64,000 nucleotides of DNA from Billgrantia pellis (GCF_008297955.1 NZ_VTPY01000001.1:496001-560000), one strand, 5' to 3'. Counted from the stretch's first letter, positions 34,597 through 44,272 are shown. Notes: a model not told the origin generated them from the sequence alone. Translations and numbers: made by a program.

Positions 34597-36768
34597 GTGA
34601 CGCAGCAAGAAATTCTGGATGCCTCCCTGGGGCTCCCGCGTTCTGCGGTGCATGACGAACTGCTCGAATGCCTGCAGGCCGTGGCGCATGCCCACGACCA
34701 TACGGCTACGGCCGATTCGCTGACTGCCGGTTTGCCCCTGGAAGAGGGGCGTCTCACCCCCGGCGTCTTTCCGCGTGCCGCCGCCAGGGCGGGCATGACG
34801 GCACGCATCGTCAAGAGCCGCCTGGTGCAACTCAATCCGGCCTTGTTCCCCGTGGTGTTGCTGCTCGAGCCCGGGCGCGCCTGTGTGCTGCAGGCCCTGG
34901 ATCTCAAGGCACGTCGGGCGCAGGTCATCTTTCCCGAACTCGGCGACGCCATGGTCGAGGTCGAACTGGACGGTCTGGCGGACAGCTATAGCGGCCAGGC
35001 GATCTATGTTCGCCCGCGCTTCCGCTTCGATGCGCGTGGTCCGGAGGTCGGCAAGCAGCGCTCGCGCCACTGGTTCTGGGGCGTGATCCGCGAGAATCGC
35101 CGCCTCTACCGCGACGTCATCGCCGGCTCCGTGATCATCAATCTCTTCGCCGTGGCAATGCCGCTGTTCGTGCTCAACGTCTACGATCGGGTGGTGCCCA
35201 ACCATGCCACCGAGACGCTGTGGGTACTGGCGGTAGGCATCTTCGTCGTCCTTTGCTTCGACCTGCTGCTGCGCCTGATGCGCAGCGCCTTCATCGACCT
35301 GGCCGCCAGCCGGGCCGATGTCAAGCTATCGTCGCGGATCATGGCGCAGGTCCTGGGCCTGCGCATGGAGGCACGTCCCACCTCGACGGGCTCCTTCGCT
35401 TCCACCCTGCAATCCTTCGAATCCGTACGCGCCTTCATCGGCTCGGCCACCGTGGTGGCTCTGGTCGACCTGCCTTTCGTGCTGTTCTTCGCGGCCATCA
35501 TCGCGCTGATCGGGCCGCCGCTGGTGCTGCCGGTGCTGGCCGGTATCGTTTTCGTGCTGCTCTACGCCCTGGCTGCGCAGAGCAAGTTGCACGAACTCTC
35601 CGAAACTACCTGGCGGGTCAGTGCTCAGCGCAATGCCACGCTGGTCGAATCGTTGTCACATCTGGAAACGGTCAAGACGCTGCGCGCCGAGAGTCGCCTG
35701 CAGAGTTCTTGGGAAAAGGCCAGCGCCTTTCTCTCACGAACTTCCGCCCAATTGCGCCTGGTCAGTACCTCCGTTTCCAACGTGGCCATGTGGGCACAGC
35801 ACACCGTGGCGGTGACAGTGATGCTGGTCGGCGTCTACCTGATCATCGAGGGCGATTTGACGCAGGGCGGCCTGATTGCCGCCTACATGCTGTCGTCTCG
35901 CGCCATGGCGCCGGTAAGCCAGGCGGCGGCGCTGCTGGCGCAATATCACCAATCGGCCACTGCGCTGCAGTCGCTCGAGGGGGTCATGCAACGTCCCGTG
36001 GAGCGGCCGGAAGGCAAGGCCTTCATCAGTCGTCCAGTGATTCGCGGCGAGATCCGTTTCGACAAGGTATCCCTGCGCTATCCGGACGAAGAGCGAGATG
36101 CGTTGCGCGACATTTCGCTGAAGATCGAGCCGGGCGAAAAGGTCGCGCTGCTCGGCCGAGTCGGCTGCGGGAAAACCACGGTCAACAAACTTCTTCTGGG
36201 CCTGTACGCGCCCACGGCAGGCGCGATCACTCTCGACGGTGTCGATCTGCGCCAGTTCGATCCGGTGCAGCTGCGTCGTCACGTCGGCTATGTGCCCCAG
36301 GATGTCAGCCTGTTCTTCGGTTCACTGCGTGACAACATCGTGGCCGGAGGCGGCAGCGACGGCATCGATGACGAATCGCTGTTGAGGGCGGTTCACCTCA
36401 GCGGATTGGAAGACCTGGTCAATAGCCACCCCCAAGGCATCGACCTGCAGGTGGGCGAGCGCGGTCAGATGTTGTCCGGCGGGCAGCGTCAGGCCGTCGC
36501 GATCGCGCGGGCATTGGTCCACGACCCGCAGATACTGCTGCTCGACGAACCCACCAGCTCGATGGACCACGCCAGCGAGGAGGCCTTCAAGACCAGCCTC
36601 AAGCAGTACGGAGAGGGCAAGACGATGCTGGTGGTGACCCATCGGACCTCGCTGCTGTCGCTGGTCGACCGCATCATCGTTATCGATGCCGGCAAGGTGG
36701 TCGCGGATGGACCGCGTGACAAGGTGGTGGAAGCCTTGCGCAAGGGCCAGATCGGGAGAGCCGGCTAA
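34597..36768 (+). CDS. lapB: type I secretion ABC transporter LapB
   Basis: The start GTG 34597 follows GAGGT at 34588-34592; the protein has 723 residues. Residues 1-~135 are a C39-peptidase-like domain lacking the catalytic Cys, as in exporters of RTX adhesins, where it binds substrate. A six-TM ABC membrane domain spans ~165-440 (VIINLFAVAMPLFVLNVYDR). The nucleotide-binding domain has Walker A GRVGCGKTT, signature LSGGQRQAV, Walker B ILLLDEPTSSMD and the switch His in VVTHRTSLL. It powers export of the LapA-like adhesin encoded 2 kb downstream. Its stop overlaps the lapC start (TAATG). Confidence 0.95.
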   Translation: MTQQEILDASLGLPRSAVHDELLECLQAVAHAHDHTATADSLTAGLPLEEGRLTPGVFPRAAARAGMTARIVKSRLVQLNPALFPVVLLLEPGRACVLQALDLKARRAQVIFPELGDAMVEVELDGLADSYSGQAIYVRPRFRFDARGPEVGKQRSRHWFWGVIRENRRLYRDVIAGSVIINLFAVAMPLFVLNVYDRVVPNHATETLWVLAVGIFVVLCFDLLLRLMRSAFIDLAASRADVKLSSRIMAQVLGLRMEARPTSTGSFASTLQSFESVRAFIGSATVVALVDLPFVLFFAAIIALIGPPLVLPVLAGIVFVLLYALAAQSKLHELSETTWRVSAQRNATLVESLSHLETVKTLRAESRLQSSWEKASAFLSRTSAQLRLVSTSVSNVAMWAQHTVAVTVMLVGVYLIIEGDLTQGGLIAAYMLSSRAMAPVSQAAALLAQYHQSATALQSLEGVMQRPVERPEGKAFISRPVIRGEIRFDKVSLRYPDEERDALRDISLKIEPGEKVALLGRVGCGKTTVNKLLLGLYAPTAGAITLDGVDLRQFDPVQLRRHVGYVPQDVSLFFGSLRDNIVAGGGSDGIDDESLLRAVHLSGLEDLVNSHPQGIDLQVGERGQMLSGGQRQAVAIARALVHDPQILLLDEPTSSMDHASEEAFKTSLKQYGEGKTMLVVTHRTSLLSLVDRIIVIDAGKVVADGPRDKVVEALRKGQIGRAG

Positions 36769-38207
36769 TGGCGACGGAGCAGGCGAAAGCAAGCAAGAGC
36801 GCCGAGCAGCAGGGCTTCGAAGCGATCGGCCGCTTTTCCGACGTGGGCGGCAAGGCGTTTCGGCCCTTCATTGATCGTTTATTCGCCAAGCGCGTCACCT
36901 CCGCGCATCTCAATCGAGACTGGAGTAGCGATGCCGACTGGGCGCGGTTGCAGCAGGACCCCATGCGGGCTCGTGCCCTCCTGTATCTCGTGCTGTGCGC
37001 CGTCGCCGCTCTCGTGATGTGGGCCTATTTCGCTTCGATCGACGAGGTGACGCGTGGCGTCGGCCGCGTCATCCCGTCGAGCCAACTGCAGAAGGTACAG
37101 TCCTTCGACGGTGGAGTGGTTCAAGAGATCCTGGTGCGCGAAGGGCAGTTCGTCGACGCGGGCCAGGTGCTGATGCGTATCGATCCCACCCGTTTCGTGG
37201 CCCATTTTCGTGAAAACCGTGCCCAGGCCTTGGCCCTGCGGGCAAGGGCCGAGCGGCTGCGTGCTCTGGTGACCGACACCGCCTTCGACCCCGACGAGAC
37301 ACTGCGTACCGAAGCGCCCGAGATCGTCGCCCAGGAGCGCGCGGTGTACGAGAGCCGGCGCGAGGAGATGCGCGAGCAGGAGAGCATTCTGCGCGATCGT
37401 ATCCGCCAGCGCGAGGAAGAACTCAATGAAGCCGAGGCGCGACGTGACACCGCCCAACGCGAGGCCAACATGGCCAGCCAGGAGTTGAACCTGACCCGTC
37501 CGCTGCTGCAGTCGGGAGCGGTATCGGAGGTCGATATCCTGCGGCTGGAGCGAGAGGTGTCCCGCGCTACCGGTGAACGCAATCAGGCGGCGGCCGCGGT
37601 GGCGCGCCTCGAGGCTGCCGTCGAGGAAGCGCGCACCCAGCTACGTGAACTCGGTGCCGAACGGCGCAGCGAATGGCGCAATGACCTGGCCCAGACGCTC
37701 GGTGATCTCAGTGCGTTGGACGAATCGAGCGCGGGACTCCAGGACCGGGTCAGGCTGGCTGAGGTTCGTTCACCGGTGGACGGGGTGGTCCAGCGGTTGG
37801 GTATCACGACGCTCGGTGGTGTGGTGCAACCCGGTCAGGAGGTCGTGGACATCGTGCCCAGCGGCGACCAGTTGCTGGTCGAGGCGCGCATCGCCCCGCA
37901 GGATATTGCCTTCCTCCGCCCTGGGCAGCCCGCCACCATCAAGCTCACCGCTTACGACTTCGCCATCTTCGGCGGGCTGGAGGCGGAGCTCGACCATATC
38001 AGCGCGGACACCATCACCGACGACAAGGACAACACCTTCTATCTGGTGCGGGTGAGGACGCTGGAGGGCGAAGGCCTGGGCAGCGATATCCAGGTCATAC
38101 CCGGCATGACGGCCCAGGTCGACATCATGACGGGCAAACGCACCGTGATGCAGTTCATGCTCAAGCCTGTCCTGCGGGCGTGGAGCGATTCCATGGGAGA
38201 ACGCTGA
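36768..38207 (+). CDS. lapC: type I secretion membrane-fusion protein LapC (HlyD family)
   Basis: This 479-residue protein has a cytoplasmic N-terminus of ~68 residues, a TM helix (LLYLVLCAVAALVMWAYFAS), a biotinyl-lipoyl half (VQEILVREGQFVDAGQVLMR), a long coiled-coil hairpin (~170-330) and a C-terminal beta-barrel region with the HlyD signature (GMTAQVDIMTGKRTVMQFML). It joins LapB to the outer-membrane channel. ATG 36768 overlaps the lapB stop by one base, and its own stop overlaps the regulator start, so three genes are translationally coupled. Confidence 0.95.
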   Translation: MATEQAKASKSAEQQGFEAIGRFSDVGGKAFRPFIDRLFAKRVTSAHLNRDWSSDADWARLQQDPMRARALLYLVLCAVAALVMWAYFASIDEVTRGVGRVIPSSQLQKVQSFDGGVVQEILVREGQFVDAGQVLMRIDPTRFVAHFRENRAQALALRARAERLRALVTDTAFDPDETLRTEAPEIVAQERAVYESRREEMREQESILRDRIRQREEELNEAEARRDTAQREANMASQELNLTRPLLQSGAVSEVDILRLEREVSRATGERNQAAAAVARLEAAVEEARTQLRELGAERRSEWRNDLAQTLGDLSALDESSAGLQDRVRLAEVRSPVDGVVQRLGITTLGGVVQPGQEVVDIVPSGDQLLVEARIAPQDIAFLRPGQPATIKLTAYDFAIFGGLEAELDHISADTITDDKDNTFYLVRVRTLEGEGLGSDIQVIPGMTAQVDIMTGKRTVMQFMLKPVLRAWSDSMGER

Positions 38208-38818
38208 TGGTTCATCTCTTCGTCAGTCGCAGGCGCGACGAAATCCCTCGCTGGCGCAGCGCTTTTCCTGATGCCCGTCTCGTCAATGCCGACCAGGCGC
38301 GCGTCATGGCGACGGCCGGCGATAGAATCTGGCTCATGACCGACTGTCCCGAATGGTCGCCATTGGCTTCCTACCTGGCGAGCCGAAACGTCATCGTGGT
38401 CGTGATGGCCTTGTCGCCGAGCGATCAAGAGGCGCTGCAAGCGCTGCAGGCCGGAGCCCGAGGTTACATCCATGCACTCTCACCGGCCGAGTTGCTGCAG
38501 CAAGTGGCGCTGGTGACCGGCAATCAGGGAATCTGGGTGCCTACCGAGCTGCTCAGTCGTGTGCTTGGCGCCACCTTCAAGGGGCTGGGGGGCGCCGAGC
38601 GACTACCCCGCGAGAGCCTGACGACCTTGACGGAACGTGAGCGAGCCGTGGCGATGGCGGTTGCGGAGGGGCTCAGCAACAAGGCAGTGGCGCGTCAGCT
38701 CGACATTACCGAGCGAACGGTCAAGGCCCATCTGGGGGCCGTGTTCCGCAAGCTGGCCGTACGCGACCGCATGCAACTGGTGCTCATGCTGGCGAGGCAG
38801 GATGAGCGGGTTTCCTGA
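38207..38818 (+). CDS. LuxR/FixJ-type regulator of the Lap locus
   Basis: This 203-residue protein starts at ATG 38207, overlapping the lapC stop (TGATG). The N-terminal ~120 residues follow a receiver-like fold (VIVVVMALSPSDQEALQALQ; GARGYIHALSPAELLQQV), but the acidic pocket and phosphoacceptor Asp are not evident, so control by phosphorylation is doubtful. The C-terminal HTH is clear (LTERERAVAMAVAEGLSNKA, VARQLDITERTVKAHL). It resembles CsgD/VpsT-like biofilm regulators in layout, and c-di-GMP or another cue could be the signal (inference). Being cotranscribed with the secretion genes and just upstream of the adhesin, it probably controls this locus. The shared palindromes are its candidate sites. 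Confidence 0.85.
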   Translation: MVHLFVSRRRDEIPRWRSAFPDARLVNADQARVMATAGDRIWLMTDCPEWSPLASYLASRNVIVVVMALSPSDQEALQALQAGARGYIHALSPAELLQQVALVTGNQGIWVPTELLSRVLGATFKGLGGAERLPRESLTTLTERERAVAMAVAEGLSNKAVARQLDITERTVKAHLGAVFRKLAVRDRMQLVLMLARQDERVS

Positions 38819-38862
38819 GGATGGCTCCCTAACACGCGCCCTGTCCTTCGGTCCAATATTCT

Positions 38863-38879
38863 TGTCACGGAACGTAACT
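38863..38879. promoter_or_regulatory. candidate operator upstream of the adhesin gene
   Basis: TGTCACGGAACGTAACT lies ~76 bp before the adhesin ATG. It matches the palindrome before lapG at 13 of 17 positions and resembles the 18-bp site before lapE. The 136-bp gap between regulator and adhesin therefore probably holds a promoter. Confidence 0.5.
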
Positions 38880-38954
38880 TAATGTGACGCCATGAACAGA
38901 AAAAGCCTCAGCGAGTCGGGGCGATAACAAGCCGAAGAAACAGGGAGCTATGTC

Positions 38955-41900
38955 ATGGCCATTGCCACCGTCATTTCCATTACCGGTCAGGCCTGGGCGC
39001 GCGATGCCGAAGGCAATCTTCGTGAGCTGCGTGTCGGAGACACGCTCCAGGAAGGCGAGGTGTTGATCACCTCCGACAGCGGAAGCGCTCAGCTCGATTT
39101 TGCCGACGGCCTGGAGCCGACCCAGGTGGAAGGGGGAGAGCAGGTTGCCATGGCGCGTGAGCTCGATGCGGAAGAGACGCCCGATCCCGCCGACTTCGCC
39201 GCCTTGGATGAGGATCTGGAAGCGCTGCTGACGGCCCTTGACGACGAGGACACCGATCTCCTCGACGTGCTCGATGCCACCGCGGCGGGTGCCGGTGGAG
39301 GGGGGACTGCGAATGGCGGCCATAGCTTCGTGCGCCTGGCACGCATCGCAGAGAACACCGAGCCGCTGGCATTCGATTATGGTGTGGGACAGGCCGATGA
39401 CCTGCCGGAGATAGAGGCGGCGGCCTTCCCGACGGCAGAAGAAGATGCGCCAAGCGAGGCCGAGCCGCTTCCACCCGGCACCATCACTGTCTCCATTCAA
39501 GGCGTCAATAGCCAGAATGTGACACAGGTACCCCTTACCGGTACGACAACCCATGTTCCCGTGGGTAGCATCGTTACCATCGTAGTGACCGATCAGGAAG
39601 GCAATCGGGCTAGTACGACGGCAACGGTGGACGCCGAAGGAAATTATCAAACCGAGATCGACCTCAGCGACCTGGTGGATGGCCCGATCTCCATTGATGC
39701 CAGTGTCGTGGACCAGACGGGAGAAACACGCACGGCCGAAGATGATTCGGTCAAGGATACGTTTGCCGACGCCACCATCACCATCGACACCATCGCCGGT
39801 GACGACGTGATCAACGGCGCGGAAGCCGAGCAGGGCAACCTGATCACGATTGCCGGCACGGTGGGCGGCGACGCCCGCGAGGGCGACACCGTCACCCTGA
39901 CCGTGGGCGGCGAGAGCTACACCGGCACCGTCACCACCGACGGCGACGGCAACCTGGTGTACGCCATCGACGTGCCCGGCTCCGTGCTGGCCGAGAACAG
40001 CCAGGTCGAGGCCAGCGTCAGCGGCAGCGACGAGGCCGGTAACGCCTACAGCGCCGATGCCGAGCGCGGCTACGACGTCAACCTCAGCGCCGACGCCACC
40101 ATCACCATCGACACCATCGCCGGCGACGACGTGATCAACGGCGAAGAGGCCAACCAGACCATCACCCTCACCGGCACGGTGGGCGGCGACGCCCGCGAGG
40201 GCGACACCGTCACCCTGACCGTGGGCGGCGAGACGTACACCGGCACCGTCACCACCGACGGCGACGGCAACCTGGTGTACGCCATCGACGTGCCCGGCTC
40301 CGTGCTGGCCGAGAACAGCCAGGTCGAGGCCAGCGTCAGCGGCAGCGACGAGGCCGGTAACGCCTACAGCGCCGATGCCGAGCGCGGCTACGACGTCAAC
40401 CTCAGCGCCGACGCCACCATCACCATCGACACCATCGCCGGCGACGACGTGATCAACGGCGAAGAGGCCAACCAGACCATCACCCTCACCGGCACGGTGG
40501 GCGGCGACGCCCGCGAGGGCGACACCGTCACCCTGACCGTGGGCGGCGAGACGTACACCGGCACCGTCACCACCGACGGCGACGGCAACCTGGTGTACGC
40601 CATCGACGTGCCCGGCTCCGTGCTGGCCCAGCACGATAACGTCCAGGCCAGCGTCAGCGGCAGCGACGAAGCGGGCAATGGCTATAGCGCCGATAGCACT
40701 CGCGACTACGACGTAGCCGCACCCGAGATTACTGGCCTGAACTCCGGTGGGGCCGATATCGTCGTGGATGAGCAACACCTCCAGAATGGCTCGAATCCGA
40801 ATCCTGGTGAACTCATCAAGACCGGCACTTTTGGCATCAACGCTGCAGCTGGCATCGTTTCTATTACAGTGGCGAGCCATGAGATCACGATTGAAGAGTT
40901 AATGGGACTCAATGGCACTGCGGCTGCTATTGAAGTGGCAACGCCGGAAGGGAATGTCATTCGCATCACCGGCTACCAAGGTAATGCCAATTCCGGCACA
41001 GTAATGTATGAGTTTGAATTGACGGCACCGGTCCAGCATCCGGAAGGTGAGGGGCGCAATGAGCTCGAAAAAGGCGGGATAGAACTCTCGATCATCGATC
41101 AGCGTGAACAAGCGTCCTCATCGAAAATCGACGTTACCGTTTTAGACGACGTGCCCGGTGATTTCACTCCGGAAACCGGCAGCCTCGAAGATGGATTTGT
41201 AGGTTCTATCGGTTTCGAGACCAATGCAGGTGCCGATGGGGTCGGTAATGTAGTGTTTACCGTAGAGGCTGGCACACCCGCTACGGATATCAATGGGCTG
41301 CAACTATTCCTCGATGGCGAGCCGCTCTACTACAGCTATGATGATAACGACCAATCTGTGTTGTTTGCCAAAACAGCTGATGGTGAGCTTGGCTTCAAGA
41401 TTGTGCTTGATTCCGATAGCGACACCTACTCCATTACGACTTACGGTAAGATTCTTAACGGAACAGAATTTAGCGCTATTGCAACAAACGGGGTCTCGGG
41501 GGGTAACAGCAGTGTCTACGGGCTGAATCTCGGTGACGATGTTGGCAATAACGATGTGCTGGTCTCTACCCGTGCAGGTGAAACCGTCAATACCAGTACT
41601 GGAAACGGTATCGGAATCTCTAACGGAAATAGCATAAGCAAGGGGGAGATGGCTCGCTTCGATTTTGTCGCTGGGTTGAATCTCGGCAACGGTGGAGCCA
41701 GCTGGGACGAGAGTTTGGATGTTACGCGGTTCGCCCAAGAAGTTAATGTGCGCGGTGGCGGTGGTAATACAGCAACATTGACAATAAGAGCATTGTCCTC
41801 GGTATCGGCGACCGGTGTCCCTGCCAGTGGAGGTATTGAAGGCAATGGAGATTACCTGCCGCTTTCAGCGGAAGATATTCGTATTTATGATGAAAATGGT

Positions 41901-43730
41901 GCTGATGTCACTTCCAGCCTGATAATTACTCAGAATGGCAGCGGTATACAAATTTCGGGGATCAAGAGTGGCTATACCTATGAGCTGAGTACCAGCTCAC
42001 CCTTCCAAGCTATCGAAGTGGTAGGAGGGGAAGGCAGTAACTTCAATCTTGGTGACTTCACCTACTTCCAAGGCGGTACAGCGACAGATATTGAACTGGC
42101 TCTGCCCATTCAGGGCGTAGATGTAGATGGAGACACTGTTGATAGCTCACTTGAAATTTCTGCGCCTGTTGCAGATACACTCTATGTAGGTGGTAATCTC
42201 GATAACACCTTCGAGAGTGGCGATGGCAACGATGTATTGATTGGGGATACGGGCGGTGCTCAGACCATTGTCCAACCGGGGCAGAACTATAACATCTCGA
42301 TCATGGTCGATGTATCGGGAAGCATGAGTGATCCGTCGGGGACGTCAGGCCTGAATCGAATGGAGCTGGCCAAGCAGGCATTGCTGAACCTGGCCGACCA
42401 GCTCAAAGGTCATGATGGTATCGTCAACGTGCAATTGGTGGCCTTCTCAACCCATGCCAGCACCTCCGCCAATATTTCGAACCTCTCGGCTGCCAATGTT
42501 GGCGATTTGATTTCGGCAATCGAAACCCTGTCAGCCAATGGCGGCACTAACTATCAAGCAGCGTTCGAGCAGGCGGTGAATTGGTTCAATGCGCAGCATG
42601 AAGGAGGCGCATCGCCACAGGAAGGTTTTCAGGATCTAAGCTATTTCCTTACGGATGGAAACCCGACCCAATATTATCCGGGAGGCACGGATAGGTGGGG
42701 CAATCCTAACGTAGAAGGACCGGGTAGTTCGACGGATTATGCCACTTTGTATGCTTCGATTCAGGCTTTTGCCGAGCTTAGCGGCATAAGCTCTGTCCAT
42801 GCTATCGGCATGGGAGGTGTTATATCCGAAAACTACCTACGCTTCTTCGACAATACCGATGTTATGGGCGAAGGAAGTGAGACGTTTAGTGACGGTGGCA
42901 TGTATGGAAGCGATAGCTCAGTAACTGCACCTGTTGGTGTGCCTAATATTGTGCATACGGCCGAGGAGTTGCAGGCAGCACTCCAGGGGGGGGCGACGGA
43001 CAAGGAGTTTGCCGATCTAGGCGATAACGTCCTGAAAGGAGGGGATGGGGACGACATTATCTTCGGAGATACTGTCAATTCCGACCATCTTTCCTGGACG
43101 AACGGAAATGGGGAGAACTTCGTCGCCGGAGAGCACGATGGCATGGGCTATATTGGCTTGATAGAATACCTGCGCTGGAGTAATGAGTTCGGCAATAACG
43201 GAAATATGCCATCCGAGGAACAAGTTATCGGCTATGTGAGAGAGAATTGGGAGCAACTGGCCCAGCCGCAAACATCTGCGAATCCCGGCCAGAACGACCT
43301 CTATGGCGGAGGAGGAGACGACATTCTCGTTGGTGGGGCGGGTAACGATACCCTGAGAGGCGGCGAAGGTAACGATACTCTCTTTGGCGGCCTTGGTGCG
43401 GATACTTTTGTATGGAAGCTGGGAGACCAAGGGGAAGCTGGTAACGCATTCACCGACACCATCATGGATTTCGACGCCGATGACGGAGATGTCATCGATC
43501 TGTCCGACATATTACAGGGACGGGATAGTGAAAGTGATATCAGTTCCTATCTTCGGATGGAGGATGATGGGGAAGGAAGCACTATCATTCATATTAGTAC
43601 GTCTGGAGGTTTCGGGAATGGATACAATGCCGACCTCGTCGATCAGCATGTCATCCTGAAAGGGGTGGCCTATGATGATAATCTTCTAGAAAAAATGCTG
43701 AATGAAGGGCAGATAAATATCGATCAATAA
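38955..43730 (+). CDS. lapA: LapA-like RTX adhesin with LapG cleavage module, Ig-like repeats and VWA domain
   Basis: The protein has 1591 residues. Residues 1-~130 form the retention module (MAIATVISITGQAWARDAEG), with the LapG site T109-A-A-G112 in DATAAGAGGGG. Residues ~270-590 hold three near-identical BapA-type Ig-like repeats (DATITIDTIAGDDVINGEEA). Next come T1SS-143-like extender domains (~595-1090). A VWA domain at ~1110-1300 has the MIDAS motif DVSGSMS. RTX calcium-binding nonapeptides (GGDGDDIIFG; GGAGNDTLRGGEGNDTLFGG) lie at ~1360-1480, then a C-terminal type I secretion signal. It is exported by LapB/C/E and held in the outer membrane until LapG cuts it. It is short beside the >5000-residue Pseudomonas LapA. 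The ribosome site AGGGAG precedes ATG 38955. The second half is less GC-rich than the first. Confidence 0.93.
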   Translation: MAIATVISITGQAWARDAEGNLRELRVGDTLQEGEVLITSDSGSAQLDFADGLEPTQVEGGEQVAMARELDAEETPDPADFAALDEDLEALLTALDDEDTDLLDVLDATAAGAGGGGTANGGHSFVRLARIAENTEPLAFDYGVGQADDLPEIEAAAFPTAEEDAPSEAEPLPPGTITVSIQGVNSQNVTQVPLTGTTTHVPVGSIVTIVVTDQEGNRASTTATVDAEGNYQTEIDLSDLVDGPISIDASVVDQTGETRTAEDDSVKDTFADATITIDTIAGDDVINGAEAEQGNLITIAGTVGGDAREGDTVTLTVGGESYTGTVTTDGDGNLVYAIDVPGSVLAENSQVEASVSGSDEAGNAYSADAERGYDVNLSADATITIDTIAGDDVINGEEANQTITLTGTVGGDAREGDTVTLTVGGETYTGTVTTDGDGNLVYAIDVPGSVLAENSQVEASVSGSDEAGNAYSADAERGYDVNLSADATITIDTIAGDDVINGEEANQTITLTGTVGGDAREGDTVTLTVGGETYTGTVTTDGDGNLVYAIDVPGSVLAQHDNVQASVSGSDEAGNGYSADSTRDYDVAAPEITGLNSGGADIVVDEQHLQNGSNPNPGELIKTGTFGINAAAGIVSITVASHEITIEELMGLNGTAAAIEVATPEGNVIRITGYQGNANSGTVMYEFELTAPVQHPEGEGRNELEKGGIELSIIDQREQASSSKIDVTVLDDVPGDFTPETGSLEDGFVGSIGFETNAGADGVGNVVFTVEAGTPATDINGLQLFLDGEPLYYSYDDNDQSVLFAKTADGELGFKIVLDSDSDTYSITTYGKILNGTEFSAIATNGVSGGNSSVYGLNLGDDVGNNDVLVSTRAGETVNTSTGNGIGISNGNSISKGEMARFDFVAGLNLGNGGASWDESLDVTRFAQEVNVRGGGGNTATLTIRALSSVSATGVPASGGIEGNGDYLPLSAEDIRIYDENGADVTSSLIITQNGSGIQISGIKSGYTYELSTSSPFQAIEVVGGEGSNFNLGDFTYFQGGTATDIELALPIQGVDVDGDTVDSSLEISAPVADTLYVGGNLDNTFESGDGNDVLIGDTGGAQTIVQPGQNYNISIMVDVSGSMSDPSGTSGLNRMELAKQALLNLADQLKGHDGIVNVQLVAFSTHASTSANISNLSAANVGDLISAIETLSANGGTNYQAAFEQAVNWFNAQHEGGASPQEGFQDLSYFLTDGNPTQYYPGGTDRWGNPNVEGPGSSTDYATLYASIQAFAELSGISSVHAIGMGGVISENYLRFFDNTDVMGEGSETFSDGGMYGSDSSVTAPVGVPNIVHTAEELQAALQGGATDKEFADLGDNVLKGGDGDDIIFGDTVNSDHLSWTNGNGENFVAGEHDGMGYIGLIEYLRWSNEFGNNGNMPSEEQVIGYVRENWEQLAQPQTSANPGQNDLYGGGGDDILVGGAGNDTLRGGEGNDTLFGGLGADTFVWKLGDQGEAGNAFTDTIMDFDADDGDVIDLSDILQGRDSESDISSYLRMEDDGEGSTIIHISTSGGFGNGYNADLVDQHVILKGVAYDDNLLEKMLNEGQINIDQ
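39771..40718 (+). repeat. three tandem ~318-bp repeats within the adhesin gene
   Basis: Units start near 39771 (324 bp), 40095 (318 bp) and 40413 (slightly shorter, diverging at its end). Units 2 and 3 are base-identical over about the first 217 nt (40095-40311 versus 40413-40629). Unit 1 differs mainly near its start. Each encodes one Ig-like domain of ~106 residues. Such identity points to recent duplication or gene conversion, and repeat number probably varies between strains. Confidence 0.92.
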
Positions 43731-43751
43731 CAGTTTGATCATCGAATGCCA

Positions 43752-43773
43752 GGGGCGCCTTTACGGGCGCCCC
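43752..43773 (+). terminator. stem-loop after the adhesin gene, possible attenuator
   Basis: GGGGCGCC (43752-43759) pairs perfectly with GGCGCCCC (43766-43773) around a 6-nt loop. It lies 21 bp after the adhesin stop and 19 bp before the next ATG. No T-run follows, so it may only weaken read-through or protect the mRNA end. Confidence 0.5.
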
Positions 43774-43792
43774 GCCTGTTAAGGAGGTGCCG

Positions 43793-44272
43793 ATGTATTT
43801 GGATGGTAAACAAGTCCTTTATTGGATGAAAGGCAATGCTTCGGCTGCTGATTTTATATCGATGGTAATGGAAATTTCGCATCTATGGGATGACTTGATT
43901 GATAAGGACAAGCCGTTGGAGGATGAAGTCGTCAACCAGTGCTTTTTCGATGCCTTGATTCGTCTGCCTAGAAACGAGTTTTATCGCAAGAATTTTGATC
44001 ACTTGAATTCTGTCATGATGAATTCAATTTCAAATTGGTTGATAGCTAATGATATGGAAAGGGGAGGAGGTGAGCTTGAGCTAAATATTGCTTTCATTCT
44101 TCGCTCATCCTATGTGGATCTCATTACCCAATCGGCCCTTTTGATTGGTGGGCAAGCCTGGGCGAGTCAGGTGGGAAAAGACGTGCGCAAGCTGACACAC
44201 CATGAAAAATATAAAGGTTATCTCAGAGCCTTGGATGAAGAAAAGAAGGCGCGGCAAGCAGCCGCGAGATGA
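43793..44272 (+). CDS. AT-rich gene for an all-helical protein, unknown (phage-protein-like)
   Basis: The protein has 159 residues. ATG 43793 follows AAGGAGGT with a 5-nt gap. It is soluble and predicted mostly helical, with a motif ISHLWDDLIDKDKPLEDEVV, a segment FFDALIRLPRNEFYRKNF and a Lys-rich C-terminus. It recalls an uncharacterised protein type I associate with tailed phages, but I cannot name it. Base composition is markedly AT-richer than the neighbouring core genes, which suggests acquisition from elsewhere. It sits between the adhesin and lapD/lapG, so a role in adhesion is possible only by position. Confidence 0.7.
   Translation: MYLDGKQVLYWMKGNASAADFISMVMEISHLWDDLIDKDKPLEDEVVNQCFFDALIRLPRNEFYRKNFDHLNSVMMNSISNWLIANDMERGGGELELNIAFILRSSYVDLITQSALLIGGQAWASQVGKDVRKLTHHEKYKGYLRALDEEKKARQAAAR

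Noticed and set aside
39771..40718. CRISPR or non-coding tandem array
   Set aside because: Repeats are in frame, ~106 codons each and encode Ig-like domains; there are no short repeats with unique spacers.
38865..40880. 671-residue open frame on the minus strand across the adhesin 5' half, with internal repeats
   Set aside because: It is the antisense shadow of the GC-rich adhesin repeats. The adhesin frame has recognisable domains, a ribosome site and the LapG site; the minus frame matches nothing.
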